Origin: Haematobia irritans
Taxonomy: Eukaryota > Arthropoda > Insecta > Diptera > Muscidae
Assembly: GCF_050003625.1 (NCBI RefSeq)
Contig: NC_134401.1
Coordinates: forward strand, 91,676,852 to 91,740,851
Direction: 5' to 3'
DNA: 64,000 nt
Of the stretch, positions 59,356-64,000 are shown piece after piece. Within the stretch, counting starts at the first letter, position 1. Each line of letters starts with the position of its first letter. The translations under genes were made by a program, and so were the position numbers. The notes under the pieces were generated by a model. The model ran no database searches, had not been told where the DNA came from, and saw only the letters and a program-made list of their open reading frames with translations.

Positions 59356-59597
59356 CCCTCTAATGCCCCAATTTTTTTGCCAGCTGATTAAATTTTCAAT
59401 GTTAAAGACGCAAAAGCAAGAGAACTAAGCAAGAAAAATTTATACCGTAAAATTCAGCATATGCTGCTAAGCGTCTTGAATTCTTTCAAATAAGTTTTCT
59501 TTTCATTTTGCACATTTTTGTTGTCTTAAGGTGTGTTTTACTAAAAGCTTTCTTATTAAATGAAGCTCGCCTAAAGGCGGGCTTGGGCATTACAAGG
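59356..59597. mobile_element. TTAA-flanked piggyBac-like MITE, right-arm copy
   Basis: Mirror of 58632-58873; TTAA at 59352-59355 and 59598-59601. Confidence 0.8.
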
Positions 59598-60559
59598 TTA
59601 AATTAATCTATGTAACTACTTTATATTAAGTATTAATATCATCTATCTATTTAAATTGTATACCATGTGAAATATAAAATAATAAAGGAGAATACAATAC
59701 AATAATACCCACCGGAGGCCAAGGTTACATTCCAAATTATTTAAAAGTTTGCATTGAGGGTAGAAGTAACATTTTAGCATACTATATATGTGCCAAATAA
59801 GTTAATATTTAGATATAGCTATATATGGAATATTTAATTAATATTTAATTAAGCTGCGTTAACCTTACCCTTTGAACTAATCTTCTATATCCGTTTCATC
59901 ATATTCAATTGAATTTCTATATTTTAATCCGGTACGTTTAGATTTTCTTTAAAATAAATTATTATTATCTGATCCATGGTGGTGGGCATTTTAGATTCGA
60001 CCCAGCCGAACCTATGACCGTATATACTTTCTTTCCTTCTCTTTATTATTTAGCAATTAACATAATCGCCAGAAGGCAATTTAAACTGACCACAGACCAC
60101 TTTGTAACAATAACTTAGCTCTAACACCATGTTTTAAATGTTTTTTTTTCCGCAGAAGAGATAAACTGAGGTCATCATGGTTGATTATGATGTTTTAAGA
60201 GCAGGATAAAGCAGAAGACAAAAATATAGCAAGTAACGAAACTTGCACAAAAAAAATTGTTTTTTTTTTCGTTATGGACGGCAAAGTTTTATTATCTCTG
60301 AAAGAAAAATTAAGAACGAAACAATATTTAATGGTGGAGATATGACTCGGATATAAAAACATCGCTAGCTATACGTGGACGACACACTCGATAAAAAGTT
60401 TACTTGCAGCCAAAGATTTTGACTTTCACTTAGATATTGTGGTCAAAGACGCGGCATCTTTAAAAAGCAAATTTTTTTTTCTGGGTTTTAGGAAGTAGGA
60501 TACAGTTTTTATTTATCCAGTTTTCTTTCTGTGATATATTAACAAAGCTATATAAGCTA

Positions 60560-61456
60560 CACGCAAAAAAATATTTCTTTCCTCCCAAAGGAAATTTTAG
60601 ACAAACAAAGTTCGTTTCTCATTTGCTTTTCGTTGAAAGGAAGTGTATTTGGAAGAAAAGTATATACTTTTTGTGATAAACGTTTATTCTTTTCCAGGAT
60701 GTAAAAACAATTTCATAAAGACTATCTCAAAAAAATTTTTTTCTGGCTAATTGCATTTTCCCTCACTTCTTTCTCACTTCACTGCCACTTTTTAGTTATT
60801 ATCACTTTTTTCTGTAATACAAACAATGTAGAAGAAATTATACGATTTTATAAATTTTTACAATTTTTTTACCTTTCGCCTGGACGGAGAATCGAACCGC
60901 GGACCATGCACTTTGTAAGCCAACACACTAGCCACTGAACTATGTACCTGTTATGGTCATCAATAGATAAATATCCATATAAGTTATATTTATATAGCAT
61001 AGCTTGCGGCGCCCACGAACCGAATAAACAAAGTTTATTTAACAGAAACAAACGTTTAGTTTGGCACCGTGGAGCAGTGGTTGCTACGTCCGACTTGCAT
61101 GCCAAGGGTCGTGGGTTCGATCCCTGCTCCGACCAAAGTTTTTTTTTGTTGTTTTTTTTTACATATATTCCAGATATGTTCGGAATATTCCGAAAAAATG
61201 TTCAATATTACATTGTAGTATATTAAATTTTGAACTGAAAAATGTGTCATATTAAACACCTAAAGTCAGAAAAGAACAGTGTTTGATGTAAACGAAATGT
61301 TTCAAAAATAAAATTTTTTTATTGAAAAAAAAATTTTGTAACAAACGAATTTTTTTGGTGATAACAGTTTAAAATTTTCGAAGCAATTCAAAAAACTCTA
61401 ACAAAAGAAAAACGTTTTCGGTACACGTTTCCCAAACGTTTTTTTTTCTTTGCGTG
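60560..61456. mobile_element. Family E element, right-arm copy
   Basis: Exact mirror of 56773-57669, including both tRNA-like modules (plus strand: TGGAGCAGTGG at 61070-61080, GGTTCGATCCC at 61114-61124). Confidence 0.88.
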
Positions 61457-61460
61457 TATA

Positions 61461-61654
61461 CACCCTCAAAAATTAAATTCCCTCCTCCAACATATGTCCC
61501 AAACATATTTTGCAGGACATATATATTTTTGGACAATGCCGAAATATTATGATGATTGTTGTATGTGAACATATAATATGTTAGGAAGCACATTGTCCCA
61601 AAAATACTATATGTTTGGAAGAATTTTCTCCCAAAGAAGATTGTGTTCTTATTG
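61461..61654 (+). mobile_element. Family D terminal fragment, right arm
   Basis: Mirror of 56575-56768, starting CACCCTCAAAAATTAAATTC. Confidence 0.7.
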
Positions 61655-61800
61655 AAATTATAAATTATTTGTCGCAAGCGGACTATAAACATTAATGTTT
61701 TGGATTGTTTTTCACAGATAAATATTCAAAAGTACATTATTTTTAAACCCTAAAACAATATTTTTTCAACCCACACATAAATTTATTTTGGATTGAACTT

Positions 61801-63907
61801 TTTATACCCTCCGTCATAGGATGGGGGTATATTAACTTTGTCATTCCGTTTGTAACACATCGAAATATTGCTCTAAGACCCCATAAAGTATATATATATA
61901 TTCTGGGTCGTGGTGAAATTCTGAGTCGACCTAAGCATGTCCGTCCGTCCGTCCGTCCGTCCGTCTGTTGAAATCACGCTAACTTCCGAACGAAACAAGC
62001 TATCGACTTGAAACTTGGCACAACTAGTTGTTATCGATGTAGGTCGGATGGTATTGAAAATGGGCCATATCGGTCCACTTTTACGTATAGCCCCCATATA
62101 AAGGGACCCTCAGATTTGGCTTGTGGAGCCTTTAACAGAAGCATATTTCATCCGATCCGGCTGAAATTTTGTATATGGTGTTAGTATATAGTCTCTAACT
62201 ACCACGCAAAAATTGGTCCACATCGGCCCATAATTATATATAGCCCCCATATAAACCGATCTCCATATTTGGCTTGCGAGGCCTGTAAGAGAAGCAAATT
62301 TCATCCGATCCAGCTGAAATTTGGTACAAGGTGTTAGTATATGGCCTCTAACAACCATGCAAAAATTGGTCCACATCGGTCCATAATTATATATGACGCC
62401 CATATAAACCGATCCCCAGATTTGGGTTGCGGAGCCTCAAAGAGAAGCAAATTTCATCCGATCCGCCTGACATTTGGTACATGATATTGGTATATGGTCT
62501 CTAACAACCATGCAAAAATTGGTCCACATCGGTTCATAATTATATATAGCCCCCATATAAACCGATCCCCAGATTTGGCTTGCGAAGTCTCCAAGAGAAG
62601 CAAATTTCATCCAATCCGGTTGTAATTTGGAACATGGTGTTAGTATATGATCTTTAACAACCTTGCCAAAATTGGTCCATATCGGTCCATAATTATATAT
62701 AGCCCCCATATAAAACATTCCCCAGATTTGACCTCCGGAGCCTCTTGGAGAAGCAAAATTCATCCGATCCGGTTCAAATTAGGCACGTGGTGTTAGTATA
62801 TGGTCGCTAACAACCATACCAAAATTGGTCCAATCACACAAAAATTGGTCCATGTCGGTTCATAATCATGGTTGCCACTAGAGCCAAAAAGAATCTACCA
62901 AAATTTTATTTCTATAGAAAATGTTGTCAAAATTTTATTTCTAAAGAACATTTTGTTCAAATTTTATTCTGTTCATAATTCTGAGTCGACCTAAGCATGT
63001 CCGTCCGTCCGTCTGTTGAAATCACGCTAACTTCCGAACGAAACAAGCTATCGACTTGAAACTTGGCACAAGTAGTTGTTATCGATGTAGGTCGGATGGT
63101 ATTGAAAATGGGCCATATCGTTACACTTTTACGTATAGCCCCCATATAAAGGGACCCTCAGATTTGGCTTGTGGAGCCTTTAACAGAAGCATATTTCATC
63201 CGATCCGGCTGAAATTTGGTATATGGTGTTAGTATATAGTCTCTAACTACCATGCAAAAATTGGTCCACATCGGTCCAAATCTACCAAATAATCTACCAA
63301 AATTGTATTTCTATAGAAAATGTTGTCAAGATTTTATTTCTATAGAAAATTTTGTCAAAATTTTATTTCTAAAGAAAATTTTGTTCAAATTTTATTCTGT
63401 TCATAATCATGGTTGCCACTCGAGCCAAAAATAATCTACCAAGATTTTATTTGTATAGAAAATTTTGTCAAAAGTTTATTTCTATAGAAAATTTTGTTAA
63501 AAATTTATTTCTGTAGAAATTTTGGTCAAAATTTTCTTTCTATAGAAAATTTGGTCGAAATTTTTATTTCTATAGAAAATTTTGTGAAAATTTTATTTCT
63601 ATAGAAAATTTTGTTAAATTTTTATTTCTGTAGAAAATTTTGTCAAAATTTTATGTCTACTTTGTCAAACTGAATTATATACGTATTGGATCGATCTTTT
63701 TTGATTTAATATATACCACGTATAGACTTACATACAATTTAGAAGATGGTGTTAGGAGGTTTTAAGATACCTTGCCATCGGCAAGCGTTACCGCAACTTA
63801 AGTAATTCGATTGTGGATGGCAGTGTTTAGATGAAGTTTCTACGCAATCCATGATGGAGGGTACATAAGCTTCGGCCTGGCCGAACTTACGGCCGTATAT
63901 ACTTGTT
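61801..63907 (-). mobile_element. Class A element A7, right-arm copy
   Basis: Mirror of 54322-56428: 3' hairpin near 61800-61830 and 5' end TATATACTTGTTTACTC near 63895-63910. Carries the same internal duplication and the minisatellite patch at 63289-63659. Confidence 0.75.
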
Positions 63908-64000
63908 TACTCTATATTGTTTGCTAGCCAGTTTTAATTCTTAAAATTTGTTTTCGTATTCATGCAATATGTAATCTTATTTTTATGCAATATTTATTTT

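Overview
The window looks like intergenic or intronic DNA from an insect, most likely a calyptrate (muscid-type) fly. It is AT-rich and built almost entirely of interspersed repeats. It holds RNase-H-bearing and jockey-like LINE fragments, tRNA-headed SINEs, a DD41D mariner, hAT and TTAA-flanked elements, and many TA-flanked MITEs. The species-level assignment is inference. I found no complete host gene, rRNA or functional tRNA gene; one unique-sequence open stretch (36425-36737, minus) has splice-like borders and is the only host-exon candidate.

The backbone is a superfamily of elements with a conserved 5' end (AACAAGTATATACGGCCG, then a TTCGGCC/GGCCGAA hairpin) and a 3' hairpin of the type ATACCC...CCAT..ATGG..GGGTATA. 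Between these lie variable numbers of degenerate ~150-bp units. This architecture resembles DINE/HINE (helentron-related) elements. Three sequence classes are called A, B and C here. Class A copies: 374-1703, 13263-16034, 30019-31589, 42335-42980, 43960-46639, 51309-52650, 54322-56428. Class B copies: 4155-6925, 6934-10890 as an inverted pair, 31690-35868, 50516-51308, 53330-53690. Class C copies: 11321-11990, 26650-27771, 37205-39995, 40791-42178.

Smaller elements sit inside these, often with target duplications readable by eye. A SINE has landed in the YADD codons of a LINE reverse transcriptase (1725-2070). A 5'-truncated LINE with a 14-bp duplication sits inside a 476-bp MITE (23712-24722 in 23443-24943), and an intact 476-bp sister copy is at 50616-51091. 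A hAT element carries an 8-bp duplication and a second hAT with its own 8-bp duplication (37921-39413, 38413-39111). Two ~935-bp DD41D mariner copies lack the N-terminal DNA-binding region (41176-42110, 45207-46140). A TA-flanked element is nested in another TA-flanked element (33599-34560 in 33546-35633). For several insertions an unoccupied relative of the target occurs elsewhere in the window.

Minisatellites built on a ~29-bp TTTTCTATAGAAATAAAATT-type unit fill 17430-18775, 20980-23440 and other intervals. (AT)n tracts of about 570 and 270 bp lie at 52651-53220 and 58975-59246. The last ~9.8 kb (54229-64000) is a near-perfect palindrome centred on the second AT tract. It is either a very recent inverted duplication or an assembly/library fold-back.

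The most interesting recurrent structure is a set of TA-flanked, CAC-ended inverted-repeat elements. Two of these families carry tRNA-like (A box/B box) modules arranged head-to-head inside a DNA-transposon-like shell.
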